Source of the DNA: Takakia lepidozioides
Lineage: Eukaryota; Streptophyta; Takakiopsida; Takakiales; Takakiaceae
Direction of reading: 5' to 3'
Assembly: GCA_030704615.1 (NCBI GenBank)
Contig: CM060731.1
Span: 23,126,001 to 23,190,000 of the forward strand
DNA: 64,000 nt
In this document: positions 1 to 12,817 of the stretch, one piece after another
How positions within the stretch are numbered: position 1 is the first letter of the stretch
How the letters are laid out: each line of letters starts with the position of its first letter
Translations under genes and position numbers: made by a program
Notes under the pieces: generated by a model
Database searches by the model: none
What the model was told of the DNA's origin: nothing
Seen by the model: only the letters and a program-made list of their open reading frames with translations

Positions 1-2065
1 TCAACGTGCCCTGGGTCACCTAGCCAATTGAGTTCTTCCATCTCAGGGTCTATGGCATCAACGCCACCCCACGATTTGAAGCACTCCGCAGCCATTGAGC
101 CTTGCTCAGTTCTCGATCCCTCTATGATAAGCCCCCGGCCTATTGCCAGATCCCCCCTCCCTCGCAGATTTGTAGAGACATTTTTAGATTCTGTGGGTGT
201 TCCCTTGCTCATTCCTGCACCCACCATTGATTGTGACAAGAAGGATGCTGATAAAGAGAGCAACTTTGAAATAATCATGAGGGGAGATCCAATACTTCCA
301 GTACTTTCGACTATGAGCAAGCCAATCTCTTGTAACGTTGAAAGGACTGCTGACATGTCTGCATCCAGTCATGGAGCACAACAGGGCAATCAGGAACCAA
401 AGAGCAGTGGAGTTGTCGGAGCAGAGCTTCTCTTACCATCCCAAAGTTTTAGTTGTTCGGACGAAGCTGAAGCTCTCTCTGGACTCGACGAATGGGATTC
501 TGCAATATCAGCTTCGTCTCAACACGAGCAGCTGGCTAAAGAGTGGATGGAATCACTTCTGGAGGACCTGGCAGGAAGGGGTGGTGGGGACGACCCAATT
601 AGTTTACAGGACGCAGCAGAATTCAAGGGCACCATAAATCCAGCAGGAAGACAACCGGCACCACAAATAGGGAGTGATCAGGTCAGTGGATCTCCTAACA
701 GCAATTACACAGGGGACGATCCCCAAGGGTTGGACTACTTGCAGGTTGAAAGTCCAGGGAATACCCCCATTGGAGGGCAACCAAACGAGAGTGTGGGGCA
801 AGAATTGGTTACCTTGCTGTTAGCTTGTGCAGAGGCAGTATCCACCAAAAGTTTAAGCCTTGCTAATCATCTCTTTGAGAAGTTGGGAGAGCTTGCATCT
901 CCGGAGGGTACATCGATGCAGCGGGTAGCAGCTTACTTCACTGAGGGCTTGGCATGCCGGGTGGCGCGTTTGTGGCCACAGATCTACCAACCCCTCCCAA
1001 TCGATGCTAGCCCCCTTGAAGATGAAACTCTATCTGCTTTCCATCTGCTCAATCATGTCTCACCATACACGAAATTCGCTCAATTTACGGCTAACGACAT
1101 CATATTGCAAGCGTTTGAAGGAGCGGACCGAGTGCATGTAATAGACTTCGATGTGAAGCAAGGGCTTCAGTGGCCTGCGCTCTTTCAGAGCCTCGCAGAT
1201 CGGCCTGATGGCCCACCAGCACATATCCGTATCACAGGTCTGTTGTACTACAGCGATTATTTTTTGGAATCCAAGTGTCTGTGACATGCATTCTTATTTC
1301 TCCTGATCATGTGTTCTACCTCTACGCTTGCGTCTTTATGTTTGTCTTTCCGTTCTTTCTATTAGTCTGCGCTTAAAACGGTTTACTGATTGTGCAGGGG
1401 TTGGCGACTGCAAGGAAGATCTACATGATACTGGAGATCGATTGTCCGAATTTGCTGAAGCCCTCAACATTCCGTTTGAGTTCCATGCGGTTATTGATAG
1501 GCTTGAAGATGTTCGGCTGTGGATGCTACATGTCAAGGAAAATGAAGCTGTTGCAATCAATTGCATAATGCAGTTGCACCGCACGCTATACGATTCGGGG
1601 GATGCACTCAAGGACTTGCTTAGCGTAGTCAAGAGCACAAAAACCCGGGTTTTAGCACTGGTTGAACAAGAAGGGAATCACAACAGTACCATCTTTGAGG
1701 GCAGGTTTCTTGCATCTTTGCAGTACTATTCTGCGGTTTTTGATTCCTTGGATGCAAGCCTTTCCAGAGACAGCAGCGCCCGCTTACAAGTTGAACAATT
1801 GTTTGCCCGTGAGATTCGCAACATCCTTGCATGTGAGGGCGCTGATCGAGTGGAGAGGCACGAGAGGATTGATAGGTGGCGTGATCTCATGGCTCAGGCG
1901 GGATTCGCCAGTGTAGCTGTAAGAAAAAGTGCCCGAACACAGGCACAGATACTGCTGCATATGTTTAATATTCGGGGTTATTCTCTTAGAGAGGAGAGTG
2001 GGGCGCTTACTCTTGGTTGGTTGGATCAGCCACTGTTGACAGCATCTGCATGGAAGCCTGAATGA
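1..2065 (+). CDS. SCL28: SCL28-like GRAS transcription factor (5' partial)
   Basis: GRAS-domain regulator; SCL28 relatives act in the nucleus in cell-cycle and cell-size control (family knowledge). Exons are 1-1237 and 1398-2065, with a 160-bp GT-AG intron splitting the RITG/VGDCKEDL junction; the frame closes exactly. The reading frame is open at base 1, so the start lies upstream of the window. The first ~260 residues are low-complexity and variable. Then come the leucine-rich region with LLACAEAVS, the VHIID core (VHVIDFDVKQGLQWPALF), the FEFHAVIDRLEDVRLWMLHV block, the PFYRE-equivalent region and the C-terminal SAW block ending in LGWLDQPLLTASAW. The IDFDVKQGLQWP and RLEDVRLWMLHVKE strings are typical of the SCL28 branch rather than DELLA, SCR or SHR. 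No lesion is visible. Family assignment is firm; SCL28 orthology is likely. Confidence 0.9.
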
Positions 2066-3105
2066 GATGGTGTGAGATGTCCCATGTGGCTCGTTGGTCA
2101 ACCAAGATTCCTGAGTGTGTCCCACTGCCCACGTTAGGCATCATCTGCTCCAAGTATCACCCCATCCAAGACGAGAGCAGCTGGGGTCTCATCCTCAAGG
2201 AAAATATGGAAGAATCCGACTGAGGGGGCCACAGGGAGAGTGCCACTGCCAGGGATATGTTACGGAAGTAAAATGCGAGGTCAACTCCTTTGGGTCATGC
2301 ACGTGGGAGATTGAGGGACCCACTATGAGCAAAAACTTGTTACATATACTTGTCACAGTTCATGCTGCCGGGTGGGAGGGGCCAGAAGCTCAGTGCCTCA
2401 ATGGCTTCACTGGACTTGGTGTGCCTTCTCCAGCAGGGCCCCAATGGTACTACACCTCCACCTCCCTTTTTTACGTGACTAGCGCCAGGTATATTGTTCC
2501 CTTCTTCCTATGTTTCTGACAGGAGAATGGCCTATCTGTGCAATCACTATGCAAGAGCTTGTGTTTTCCTGTCTATCAGGAAGTTGGTTTGTTTGAGAAG
2601 TGAATGAAGCTTTGGGGGTGGGGGTGGTGGTGGTGAATACAGGAGGATGCTTCTACAGCAGTGGTCTGGACAGCTTAAGCTGCTTCTTAGTCCGCCAGGG
2701 CTGAGATCACATTGCAATTGTGATTCAATCTGATCAGAGATAGTGTCATATTCTGGGTTACAGCAGTATACCTTTTAGACCCAGATCTGTGTGCAAAAAG
2801 ATGTTCTGAGCTCTATGTGGTGGGGAAAGGTACAGTTCGGTCATGGAGATGACTACCTCACCTCAATGCCTGCTTGTCAAGATCATTGGGATGAATGTGT
2901 GTACTTTTAAGGGGAAACACAGACTATATGCGTGTTGGAGGCATGGCATGCCGTGCCCAAGTGCATAACAGATACAACAATAAGAAAACTCTAGACCCAG
3001 AAAAGGTACTTGAACAATCTTCAGAGACTGTACTGCAGGCTTTTCGCAGGGCTGCGTTTGCTTGCTTGTGCTCCTCTTTCAGCTCACAGTCAACAGAACC
3101 TAGTG
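2066..3105. other. 3' flank of the GRAS gene, no further gene seen
   Basis: About 1 kb downstream of the GRAS stop codon. It probably contains the 3' UTR. Short open frames here (for example 2115-2519) show no recognisable domain, and I regard them as chance. Confidence 0.5.
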
Positions 3106-3109
3106 TTGT

Positions 3110-3335
3110 TTGCATACTTACCTTTCCCAACCCTGCTTATCTCAGAAACATACCAGGTCTATCTTGAATTACCTGTCTCCCACAAACAGCAGACCACATA
3201 AAAACTCCAGGTAAATCCAGGGAGCTGCCAACTTTTCATGATACTCTTGAGGAAATCATTTCAGTGCATAATTACAATAACATGATGTCCTAACCTTCCC
3301 CATGCTGGCTCTATAAATAATGGTTTGATAACTAG
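3110..3335 (-). repeat. dispersed repeat, copy A (inverted)
   Basis: Reverse complement of the segment at about 15647-15880. Shared stretches include the reverse complement of TTTATAGAGCCAGCATGGGG and the sequence around GATAAGCAGGGTTGGGAAAGG. The copies differ by scattered substitutions and small indels, so this is an old interspersed repeat of unknown class. Both copies lie just 3' of host genes (GRAS and adenylate kinase). Confidence 0.8.
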
Positions 3336-3339
3336 TACC

Positions 3340-4558
3340 CCAAGTTGTTGAGTGAAGGCAGAAACTACAAAAACAGGTTTTACTGTCCATAGCTGAGGTT
3401 GTTCTTCTTGAGCAGGCCATGAAAGTAGGATGCGTAAGGTCTTCTCGTTAGAGCTTGCGGTAGTTGGGAGGGTTGAAACATCAGCTGGTCCCTGGCCGTT
3501 TTCATAGACCAAATTCCAAAATATCCAGACTACAAAAATAAGCTTGTTTAGCGTTTGTGTAAGTTTGGCCATGTTGGTATGTCCCCATTGTGTAGAGTCC
3601 AACTTAACCCAAAGTGACTTGCATGAATGTAGTTGAAAGCTCACTAGCACTCCCTCCATAATCACAATAATCACAGCCTATGTAATGTAGTAATACCCCT
3701 TTTTTACATAGACATACACATGACTGCACAGATGTGACACGTGGCAGGCTTGCGACTGTCCAAGGTTGACGCCGCAGCTTCAACTACGCGTCGCTAATAG
3801 AGTGTTACGGACAACCATGTAATGTAGTAGCTGCCGCGACTATAAAAACATAGTAGTGTAGACACCTAGGGCATTTTATGACTAGACTACTATGGCTTTC
3901 ATGTACTGGCTTTTTTGACTTCTTCACTACATAGTCATAAAGACGTATATGGCTGAATTTTAGTCATTAGAACTAGTCGTGAAAGTCGAATTGTGTTGTA
4001 GTATTGGTCCAAACAAACATTATCACTGTTCTTTGTCAAACACATATTATAGTCCATTGTATTTCTTAGATAATGGACAATCCACTTTGGAGTTGCCCAA
4101 GATTAGCCATAAATTGGTTCACAATCCCAGACCATTGCATACACGAGACTAATTGCCACAGTACATTGATTATAAGGAATATCAGCTCTTATGCAATGTG
4201 AACACTCAGATTAAGATTGAGCAATATGCCAAGTTTTGACTACATGATCATATGATCTGCTGTTGATATTGTAGAGTCCTACTAGCAACCAAATAGAAAT
4301 CATGCAGATCGTAGATCCCTCTTCACATATGAGAGCCCAGTACCAAAAGAATATCAAATTGTGTATACATGTACATCCGTTGTCTGCTCGAGGTCCAGAG
4401 GATCCACGGACATTGTTCTCCGAGCTATGTTGGGGGGAAGAGAGAGCGAGAAAGAGAGAGACTACAGAGAGATGTAATTTGTTGTACATATGGCCTGATT
4501 TTGACAAAGGGAAGGGAACGAGCTTTTTTCACAGTTCGCCCAATCCAACGAGTTGCAC
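3340..4558. other. intergenic, nothing recognised
   Basis: AT-rich noncoding sequence. Open frames on both strands have no recognisable domain. A short GA-rich run lies at 4440-4465. Confidence 0.5.
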
Positions 4559-4559
4559 A

Positions 4560-4855
4560 TTTTGGGTGTCATTTTTTTTCCAGAAGTATAAAAACCTATA
4601 ATCTTCAATGGCTAGGTGTCATATTGAAATGTTTTTGTAAACTCTATTTTTTAGTTTTCAATAATTTCTCTAAATAATATACTAAAATATTTAATGAATT
4701 ATATCTTTAATATTTGGAGTAGGACTCTTTACTAAATCTGTTCAGTATACATTATAAACATATTTTGGGATAGTATCATCAACTTTTTTTTTTGGTCATG
4801 GACTTTCATGGAGCAGGATCTGCCGTTTTTGGTCCACTCAACCCTGCAACTGCCC
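4560..4855 (+). repeat. tandemly duplicated segment, copy 1
   Basis: About 300 bp nearly identical to 5521-5832, about 960 bp downstream. It begins near TTTTGGGTGTCAT, runs through an AT-rich stretch and ends at CTCAACCCTGCAACTGCCC. Copy 1 runs directly into a sugar-transporter exon fragment; copy 2 does not. Confidence 0.85.
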
Positions 4856-4861
4856 GCTGGC

Positions 4862-5094
4862 GAAAGTGACTACTACAAGTACGACAGCCAAGGCCTGCAA
4901 GCATTCACATCTTTTCTCTATCTTGCAGGCTTGAAGGCCACATATGGCGCATCGTACACCACTAGTCGGCTTGGCCGGAAGAACACTTTGCTTTTTGGGG
5001 ATCTCAGCTTCCTTGCGGGCGCAATCTTGAACGCAACTGCTCAGAACCTTGCTATGTTTATCATTGGTCGAATCATGCTCGGAGGTAAATGCAG
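4862..5094 (+). pseudogene. STP-type sugar/H+ symporter exon fragment
   Basis: One exon-sized piece of an STP/MST hexose transporter (major facilitator superfamily). It contains KYDSQGLQAFTSFLYLAG, then ASYTTSRLGRKNTLLFG (the conserved RxGR loop) and LSFLAGAILNATAQNLAMFI IGRIMLGG in one frame, ending at a GT donor (GGAG/GTAAAT). This corresponds to about transmembrane helices 2-4 of the family. None of the other exons of a ~500-residue transporter can be found nearby, so it is a gene fragment, perhaps carried with the duplicated repeat immediately upstream. The family identification is firm; expression is unlikely. Confidence 0.8.
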
Positions 5095-5520
5095 GGATGA
5101 CTGGACCAAAATGGACGTTACCGGCATAATTTTAGATGACTGCAATTGATGGTGTCAACAATTGAATTTGAATTAACTCATTAAAACCAACAAATATATA
5201 TGTCATTGGATTCCTAGCTTCAATACGCACCCATAGCAACTCTCCAATCATGAATCCGATAAAAAATGACTCTGCTATGGACTTTTGAACACCGTCGTTG
5301 TGGATTGTTACCCCAGTGCATGGAATTACAATGGACCCAAGTTCTCATATGTGTCATTGGTGAATTCCATTGAAATTTGAACTTAAGGTGGCCATTTTGG
5401 TCCATATCATAGGTATGGATTTGAAGTGGCAAAATCATTTATCATTTGACTCATATGGACTAATATATGTTAAAAAAATAGACGTCTTTTGAACAGTCCA
5501 TAGCTCATCTTGTTTTTTGG

Positions 5521-5832
5521 ATTTTGGGTGTCATTGTTTTTTAGAAGTATGAAAACCTATAATCTTCAATGGCTAGGTGGCATATTGAATTTTTTTTGTA
5601 AACTCTAATTTTTAGTTTTTCATAATTTCTCTTAATAATAGACTAAAATATTTAATGAATTATATCTTTAATATTTGGAGTAGGACTCTTTACTAAATAT
5701 GTTCAGTATACCATTATCTATAACTAAAAAAATATTTTGGATAGTATCATCAATGGTTTTTTTTTTTTTTTGTCATGGACTTTCATGGAGCAGGATCTGC
5801 CGTTTTTGGTCTACTCAACCCTGCAACTGCCC
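5521..5832 (+). repeat. tandemly duplicated segment, copy 2
   Basis: Second copy of the segment at 4560-4855, including the shared GTCATGGACTTTCATGGAGC stretch near its 3' end. It diverges after the CTGCAACTGCCC string, where copy 1 enters the transporter exon. Confidence 0.85.
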
Positions 5833-6587
5833 TCCGGGCGGATGTGGGATTGGGCAATCAGGTCAGTCCCAAGACTTCTAGGTCAACCCTGAGAGAGAGC
5901 CTCGTCTGGAAAATATCTCAATACTTCAGACTCAAAGAAGAACGGAGGTCGGTGAGATCTCACTGTTATACACACTCATGATCCTTGAACATAAGACCTC
6001 TCTGTGTGGACAAACTGTGCTATGCAGAAGACCATGTTAGCATCTAGAGACCGTCAATTTCACACATGGCAGCCTCAAGGCAGCAACAAAAGCAAATGAA
6101 ATGGTACTTTATAATGTCCGTGGAAAGCTCAAAGAGCTTATCATGGGACAAAAGGGAAAAACAAGAAAGGAGCTCTGAAACAAGAAACTACAGTTCAAAG
6201 GATTGCCTTAGGATCAAGGCCTCATGGAGATGAGCTGCCAAGCAATTCTGATCCTCATAATAGACGACTTCAATGAGAGATTGGGTTCCACAGAATAGAC
6301 AGTTGAATCTCCAACGGATATCATAGTATAGAGGGCAATAATAATTCTTCAGTTTCGATTTCCTGGTTGCGCCCGGTGCACGCTGGGTATAAGCAATCCT
6401 CCCGTTGAAGGTTGTCCATCTACTAGCCTCTATCCATAGATTGTGGGAGCCCACCCTGAACAGAGAAGGAAATCTCTTGAACCCCCCTGGTTCTAGGTCT
6501 ACATTTATACATTTGCACCACTAAAACCTGTAGAAAAGGAGAGAGTCATTGTCGAACATGAGATAACGATATTCCCAAGCTCTATTG
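5833..6587. other. intergenic, nothing recognised
   Basis: No gene identified. A minus-strand open frame at 6188-6454 has no domain I recognise; it may be transposon relic. Confidence 0.4.
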
Positions 6588-7005
6588 GATCTCTTTCAGA
6601 TCCATCATCTCAACCTGATTTCACTTTTTATTTATTCAACAAAGCTTGATAATAATATAATGATCACAATGATCTCTTTAAGATCCACTATTTCAAACTT
6701 AGTTGAGATCTTACTCTGTTTTTTTAAATTAAGCTTGATCAATATATAAAGATCTCTTTCAAATCCATTATCTCAAACTCTTCTGAAATTTCACTTTGTC
6801 TTTTTTCAATAAAGACTGATCAACATATGATCACAAAGATCTCTTTCAGGCTACTATCTCAAATTCTCTTAAGAATTCACTTTGTCTTTTTCAACAAAGC
6901 CTGACCAACATTTTATCACAATGATCTCTTTAAGATCCACTATCTCAAATTCCTTTGAGATATCACTATATCATTTTATTTAAACTCACCAAAGAACTTT
7001 CTTCA
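6588..7005. repeat. ~84-bp tandem repeat, five degenerate units
   Basis: Units start at about 6588, 6671, 6751, 6838 and 6923 with GATCTCTTTMARATCCAYTATCTCAA-like sequence, followed by a TTCACTTTGTCTTTTTCAA-like half and a TGATCAACATATGATCACAA-like half. Spacing is 80-87 bp. Degenerate minisatellite in AT-rich DNA, next to copia relic sequence. Confidence 0.85.
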
Positions 7006-7439
7006 TATGTGAGTAGTAAACTTCATAGTCACTAAAGTCTCCATAATGTTGTACTTTTGTCGTGATAACATACCCGTTAATCATTTGTCCCCCAATGTAA
7101 TGCGATTTTTTCAAATGTTGAATCTTTGACAAATGGATCAAATTGTCTGCTCTCCAAGATCAACCTTAGAGTCTGTGGATCATTTCCAATCCATACAACA
7201 ATATGCAATACGCTACTATCTTTCCAAAATCTTTCTTCAGGCTTGAAGTTGGATTAGTTGCGAAGTCAAATTCCTCTAGCTGGTCCATATATATTTCCTC
7301 CATAAGATCTTCATTAAGAAATGTTATACATCCATCCATCTATTGTAGATTCACAAGATTTTCAACAGAAACAAATGCAACAATCAGTAGAATTGAGACT
7401 CCATTCGTGCAATAGGGAGAGAAAGTTTTATTGTAACAT

Positions 7440-8035
7440 TCAATATTTGAAAATCCCTTTGCCACCAGACAAATTTTGATTCAGCTTGCTACAGTACCAT
7501 CTGCATTGTACTTAACTTTGAAAATCCATTTGCAACCAACAAAAGTCCAAGTCTTGTTATCTTAAAGAGACTAAAACTCAAAGGCCAGAGCTAAATTCTT
7601 CCCGTGTGAAGGATTTTCACTCTACAATGGATCTCAAATATTTTGAGCTTCATCACTGTCAATGACATAGGCAAAATATACCTTTGAGGGAGGTTATTTT
7701 TTCTCCAATCATAGTAGATTGCATCTCCTCCATCTGATTCTAATGAACAATCTCCTTTTCCATTTCTCTTCATAAATTAGAGTCAAGTTCTCTGTTTGGT
7801 CTAAACTTGGAACAACTATTTTTTCCTTGACTCATTGAATATAACATCACGACTGTTGATTACATATTTTCTCTCAAGTTTATACAATTTATATCATTTG
7901 GTGTCTTCATAACAACCAATGAAGATCAACTTGATTGATTTTGCATTCAATTTCTTCAGTACCTCTTTTGGAACACGAGTAAACACGTACGTGCAAATGA
8001 TCAATTGAAGTTTTTTAACCCTTTCAAACTTGTTT
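7440..8035 (-). pseudogene. Ty1/copia retrotransposon pol fragment
   Basis: On the minus strand two copia signatures can be read through several stops and frameshifts. Near 7860-8030 lies the region C-terminal to integrase, with VPKEVLKKLNAKSIKLIFIG and YVINSRDVIFNES (compare the family's FGC..VPxxxRxKLDxKSxxxIFxGY and SRDVxFxE). Near 7440-7560 lies the start of reverse transcriptase, TFVGCKWIFKVKYNADGTV and LVAKGF. The order is right for copia pol. No LTRs are visible, so this is a decayed internal fragment. Confidence 0.8.
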
Positions 8036-10135
8036 AGGTGTCTTTAAAGAGATTGTTTTGGTAGGAACTCGATTCTTGAGGTATGTTGCGTCAGTCGAAT
8101 CCTATATCATATATGTACACTTCAGACAGATTCAAACATGCATACATGAAACAAATTGAAAAACATAAGTGAAGACCTTTCTCTCCGAATCCTTCTTTCG
8201 GGTTGCTATGTAGATGTCCTCCAGATGCCACCTGTATGTGATCGATCCAAAACTAAGGGCTGCGAGAGTGTCGTGCTTCATTAGAAATTACATTCTGGAT
8301 TTCTAGACGACTCACATCCACGTCATCCCGCGGGTTGGGGGCCTCTGAATAATAGCGTGCATCTTTGAGCCAGTCCTTCACGAGTATGCAATTATGACGT
8401 ACTGGGGATGTCATTTCCTTCTAAGTGCTTCTTTGCCATATGTGGTATTGGGCTCACGAAAGGGAGTAGCAAGGGGGATGGAAGATCTCCTCATACGTCG
8501 GGACCTTGGCGTTTGGTGCACGTTGCCCCTGGAAAACAAATAATATACATAATTAATATAAAGTCTTTCAGTTTATAGATTCTACCAAAAAGAACATACA
8601 TGTATTTTTTGAGGAAGCCGTGTTACATGCATTGTTTGAGCCTCTGTGACTCTTTTCAAACCGCAATTGGAGCGGAACTTTGCATCTTCACAACATGGCA
8701 TCCCGCAACCCTCACAAAATACTCGCCTCGCCACTTTCTGCACCTATTAAGCCGGACAAGATCCGAATCAATCAAAAGATATTATTAATTGGACTCTGTT
8801 TTTTTTCCCTTGTTGAGTCATGTCCATTTCTTTTCTGAAGTAGCCTTCTCTGTACCCAAAGAGCAACTGAGGGTTTGCAACACTGGAAGAAATGTCCCAG
8901 TTATCGTCTGGTTGTACCTAGATTTGATATAATATGTTTCTACATTGAAAAGTAATTCTTGCGCTAACTTAATAGATAACAGTGCAAATGCACATCACTT
9001 GAAACAAAAGTTGTCATTTTATGACATTGTACTTGATCATCTTCTTCATCAATTGTTATTGTTGCAGCGTAGCAATGTTATGGCCAAGTATCCAAGGTTA
9101 GCTTGTTATTGTTGGTGTCTTCCATGTTTGTGACAACCTCTGGGATTTTTCTCAATCTTTCAGGCTACAAGATAGACAGGTTCAGAGTTGTTAATATGAT
9201 ATTCAATTGAGCCCATCTTTGTAGATTTTTGAACTCTCAAGACTCACACTCTTCAGCCTAAAAATAGTTGTCCAACCTCATGCGATGCAACATGCACCTT
9301 ATATTTTCAAAAGTGTTCGATTCTTGCTGATCTTTGCAACTTCGTTCTGCTCCGACATATAAGGTGTGGTTGTTTGTTTCACCAACCATTCTCCTACAGA
9401 ATTGATTAAAATTCTTCAAGACAAAGATATCAAAAAAATCTTGTTGGATATTAAGTCTATCAACGAGTAGATACGATGCACGATATGGAGAGCTTTAAGA
9501 ACCTAAAATGAACAAATAACATGAGAGAGTAAAAAATTACAGACGATTTGATCTTCCCAACATTCATAGTGCGTATCCCATGGTCGACTATCCCTCAATT
9601 CGCTACTCTCTGTATTGCGTACCACGAGCTTGTGAAGCAGCGGTATATCTATTACATTCCAGGGATGACCGTAATGGCACCGTCCTAGTAGCACCAACCT
9701 ATTCTGTATTTACAAGTACAGTTGGCTTTTTAAGTTTATCCACTGACTTGTGATGATAAGCTATTATCTATAAGATGTAGACGTGTAGACAAGAATTAAT
9801 ACGGCAACAAAGAATGAGCTGTATAGAGGAGGCTATGATCTAGTTATTTTTAACATTCTCTTATCACCTAGTACCGAAGCTTGATTCCACTCTCCTATCA
9901 CACGTACCCTCTTAATCCTAAGACATATGAACCTCACTTAGGGACCTCACTACATACCTTTGCTAGAGCCCCAACCCCACTCAAAGTAGCTTGGCGCAGC
10001 CCCAATCTTCCTCTCCTACACTCCCAAAAACCTCCCACTCGAAAAATAATACTAGACTACTTCTAACAATTCAACATAATAACAACACTAGGACAACTCG
10101 TCAATGCGTCTAGAACAAAACTCCTCACCCCCACT
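8036..10135. other. AT-rich intergenic region, no gene recognised
   Basis: About 2.1 kb without an ORF that I can assign. It is probably decayed transposon sequence. Short frames at 8600, 8945 and 9503 have no recognisable motif. Confidence 0.5.
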
Positions 10136-10139
10136 TACG

Positions 10140-11225
10140 GCTTTAACCTTAGGTACATCAAGTCCACTAGCCATATTAGATTATAGCTTTTGACGTCACC
10201 CACAAGATTATTGCCATAGCCTTGGCTCCTCATCTCCAACTTGGCCTCCTCCCAAAATTTATTCGTGCTAACCAGATGGGGTTTATTAATGGTGCATGAT
10301 TTTGGATAACATTCTCTTTTCTCCTTTGTTCTTTGTACATAAAATAAACTAGCTTTTGACTTTTCGGACTTTGAAAACGCCTCTGTCGACTTTATTGACT
10401 ATGATTTCTTGGTGGGTTTCCTTCATAAGGCTGACTCCAAGGGCCTTTAATTTGGAGCTTGGATTAATTTTTTTTTGTATTCCACATTGAGCAAGGTTAT
10501 GGTTAATGGAGTTATCACTCTTCCGCTCTTTTAGATAGCTGGGCCATCCAATGTTTTTCCTCTTTCTAACATTTTGGGCCATATTTGTTGGATTTTAGGC
10601 ATGACATCTTAGGGCCCCAACTTCCCTTGCCTCATTTTGGGGGATCTTCTAATTTCAAGACATCAATTCATGCTAATGGTATTGTTTCACTCTTTGATAA
10701 CCCTAGCCATGACAACAGTGTTCGGGCCATGCTAACATTCAACTCCTTCTCTTTAGTCTAATGGGCTAAATTGGTTGATATGCTATATTTTGTGTAGTCA
10801 ATGCCAGTCGCAGCTATTTTCCTTAATTATACTATGCGATTGCCAAATATTGGCGATCGCTCGAATATTCAGTATTTAGATAAGCAATGTACTGCACCAT
10901 GGGGCCAAGATGGGGTCAAGATTTTGTTTTGGAAGTGGCTAGCAGATGGTTGATCGCATATTGTATTGGCTACCAAATGGTGTGACCTCAATTGAGTGAG
11001 GGGGAAAGTACATGGCTGGTGTTGTGGGGAGCTCTTCCTCGTGATGTAGATCGTGCATTGGGCAGCTTTTCTTTGATCTCTCATGGGGCAAGGGCGGCCT
11101 CATCAGCGCATCCGGAATTTCTGATTGATTGCGCATTGACTCAAAGGAGGTTCTCCCCTAGGATGCAGGATTCTTGGCTGGCGGCGATGAAGGGGACGCC
11201 AAGTGGAGGCATGGCCGCGCTATGA
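10140..11225 (+). pseudogene. LINE reverse-transcriptase relic
   Basis: Plus-strand non-LTR reverse transcriptase remains, spread over shifting frames. Near 10200 one reads IIAIALAPHLQLGLLPKFI then ANQMGFINGA (compare KILANRLxxxLPxLIxxxQxGFxxGR). Near 10365-10500 lie DFENASVDFIDYDFLVGFLH and LSKVMVNG (compare LDFEKAYDxVDWxFL and SxxVxVNG), which is RT domains 1-3. Stops and frameshifts are abundant. The 3' limit is uncertain; plant LINE-like sequence may continue to about 11670. Confidence 0.7.
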
Positions 11226-12817
11226 TTCAAATTTTTCAGGCTCAGCTTAAATTTTAATATAGGTTGTTCATAAGGTCTTATGTCATGGTGTCTGCTAGCC
11301 TAGTCATACGGCCCACTAGCTAGCTGCCCACTTGTTCCTCTTTTATGCTCCCTTTCTTGTCTTTCACACTTATGCGGCCTCTTTCCGTTCCTTTGGTTCT
11401 AAGTTGCTTTCAGACTTGGTTGCTTGTTTGCTGTTATGGCCGCATTTGTGTCCTAATTTGTGGGTAGTTTTGCCATTTGTTATTAAGATAAAAAAGCTAG
11501 CTGCCCACTTGGTTATAAAGTTTATTCCACTCTTTAAATTGCATTGGGCTCCCGCACGGTAAGCCTGCACGGCCCCCATGGTGGTTATCTTTCCCACCAG
11601 TTGTGACTCTTCTTTTATTTATTTTGATTAAAAGGGCCACTGCCCCCTTTTCTTAAAAAATAAAAATAAAAAAATGCTTTGGGCTCCGGCGGGCCTTAAA
11701 AAAACTCATAGTAGCCTTAATATGTAGAATAAATAATATGTAGAGCAATTTCATTCAGAGGGATTCTTTTGAAGGTCCCAGAAAAAGAGATAGAGGGTTC
11801 GACGAATGAGGTGGCACGGAAAGGGGTGTGGGCAGGGATAATTTAGCTTGTGAGGCCATAATGTTTTCTAAAAATAACGTTGGTCTCGGGCTCGTCCCGC
11901 ATCCCATGGATGTGCATCATGCCTTATGGCATCGCTGGGGTTATACTCTTCCCCTCAATAAAATTTAACGGCCAACGCCATTTATAAATAAATAAATTGC
12001 CATAATTGTTTTAAGAAATTATAAAAAACAGGGGAGGAAGCCCTGGAGATGCATTAATTAGGGTTACCAAATGAGGAGAAAAACAGTAAAAGGACCGTCG
12101 AATCTCCGGCGACTGATGGACACGGTAGGAATAACTTAGTAAAAGAAGACAGTGACTTGACAACTATGGTGAGTAAAGAATGATGCTGGATGCTGAGTAT
12201 ATTCTTTACGGACGGTTCCGCCGTCACTATGGAATCCGCCCCACAATTTTTTCACACAGTAAAAGAGGCTTCCAGACAGTTAACAGTAACGTCGTCCATC
12301 AACTCATCCATTTCAGACGAAACCCGTCCGCAGACCCGACGGATCCTCGGACTTTTCGTTCATGGACTGGATGTGGTTTGAACTTTGTGACGAAGTTCGT
12401 CCGTGGACGGACGCCAACAGGCAGGTGGAGGCGCGGCCAGGAAAGCGGGAAGCAGCTCGACACGCGCTGCAGCGCTGCAACGCGTGCTCGATACCTTTTC
12501 ATGCTTCTTCTTCCACAGCCGCAGCCTCTGCTTTCGATCCATCTCTCTTCTGCTTGCCTAGTGCGGACATCTCTTTGTCGTCCTCATCTCTGGGATCCCT
12601 GGGAGTATTTGTTGTTGTTGGCTTGCCTCGTCATCTCTGATCCCTGGAGTACCTTACTGACTTGGATTTTTTTGAGTATGGCGTTGAGGTTGGTTTTGAG
12701 ATGTATGGTAGCAGCAGGAGGTCTCAAGCTCTGAGTTGCATCTTCGTTTCCTCGCAGTCGGGAGCGACTGTGATATTACGTGAAAGATAGAAGGTTCAAG
12801 CACTGATCGGCGTAAGT
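11226..12817. other. upstream region of the adenylate kinase gene
   Basis: Noncoding. At about 11738 there is a sequence (ATATGTAGAGCAATTTCATT) matching the terminus of the inverted-repeat element at 37147-37841, so a truncated relative may be present. The last ~600 bp before 12818 probably hold the promoter and 5' UTR of the kinase gene. Long frames at 12180-12734 are not conserved coding sequence as far as I can tell. Confidence 0.4.

Noticed and set aside
12180-12734. 184-codon frame upstream of adenylate kinase
   Set aside because: No domain, overlapping frames on both strands, and the position fits promoter/5' UTR sequence.
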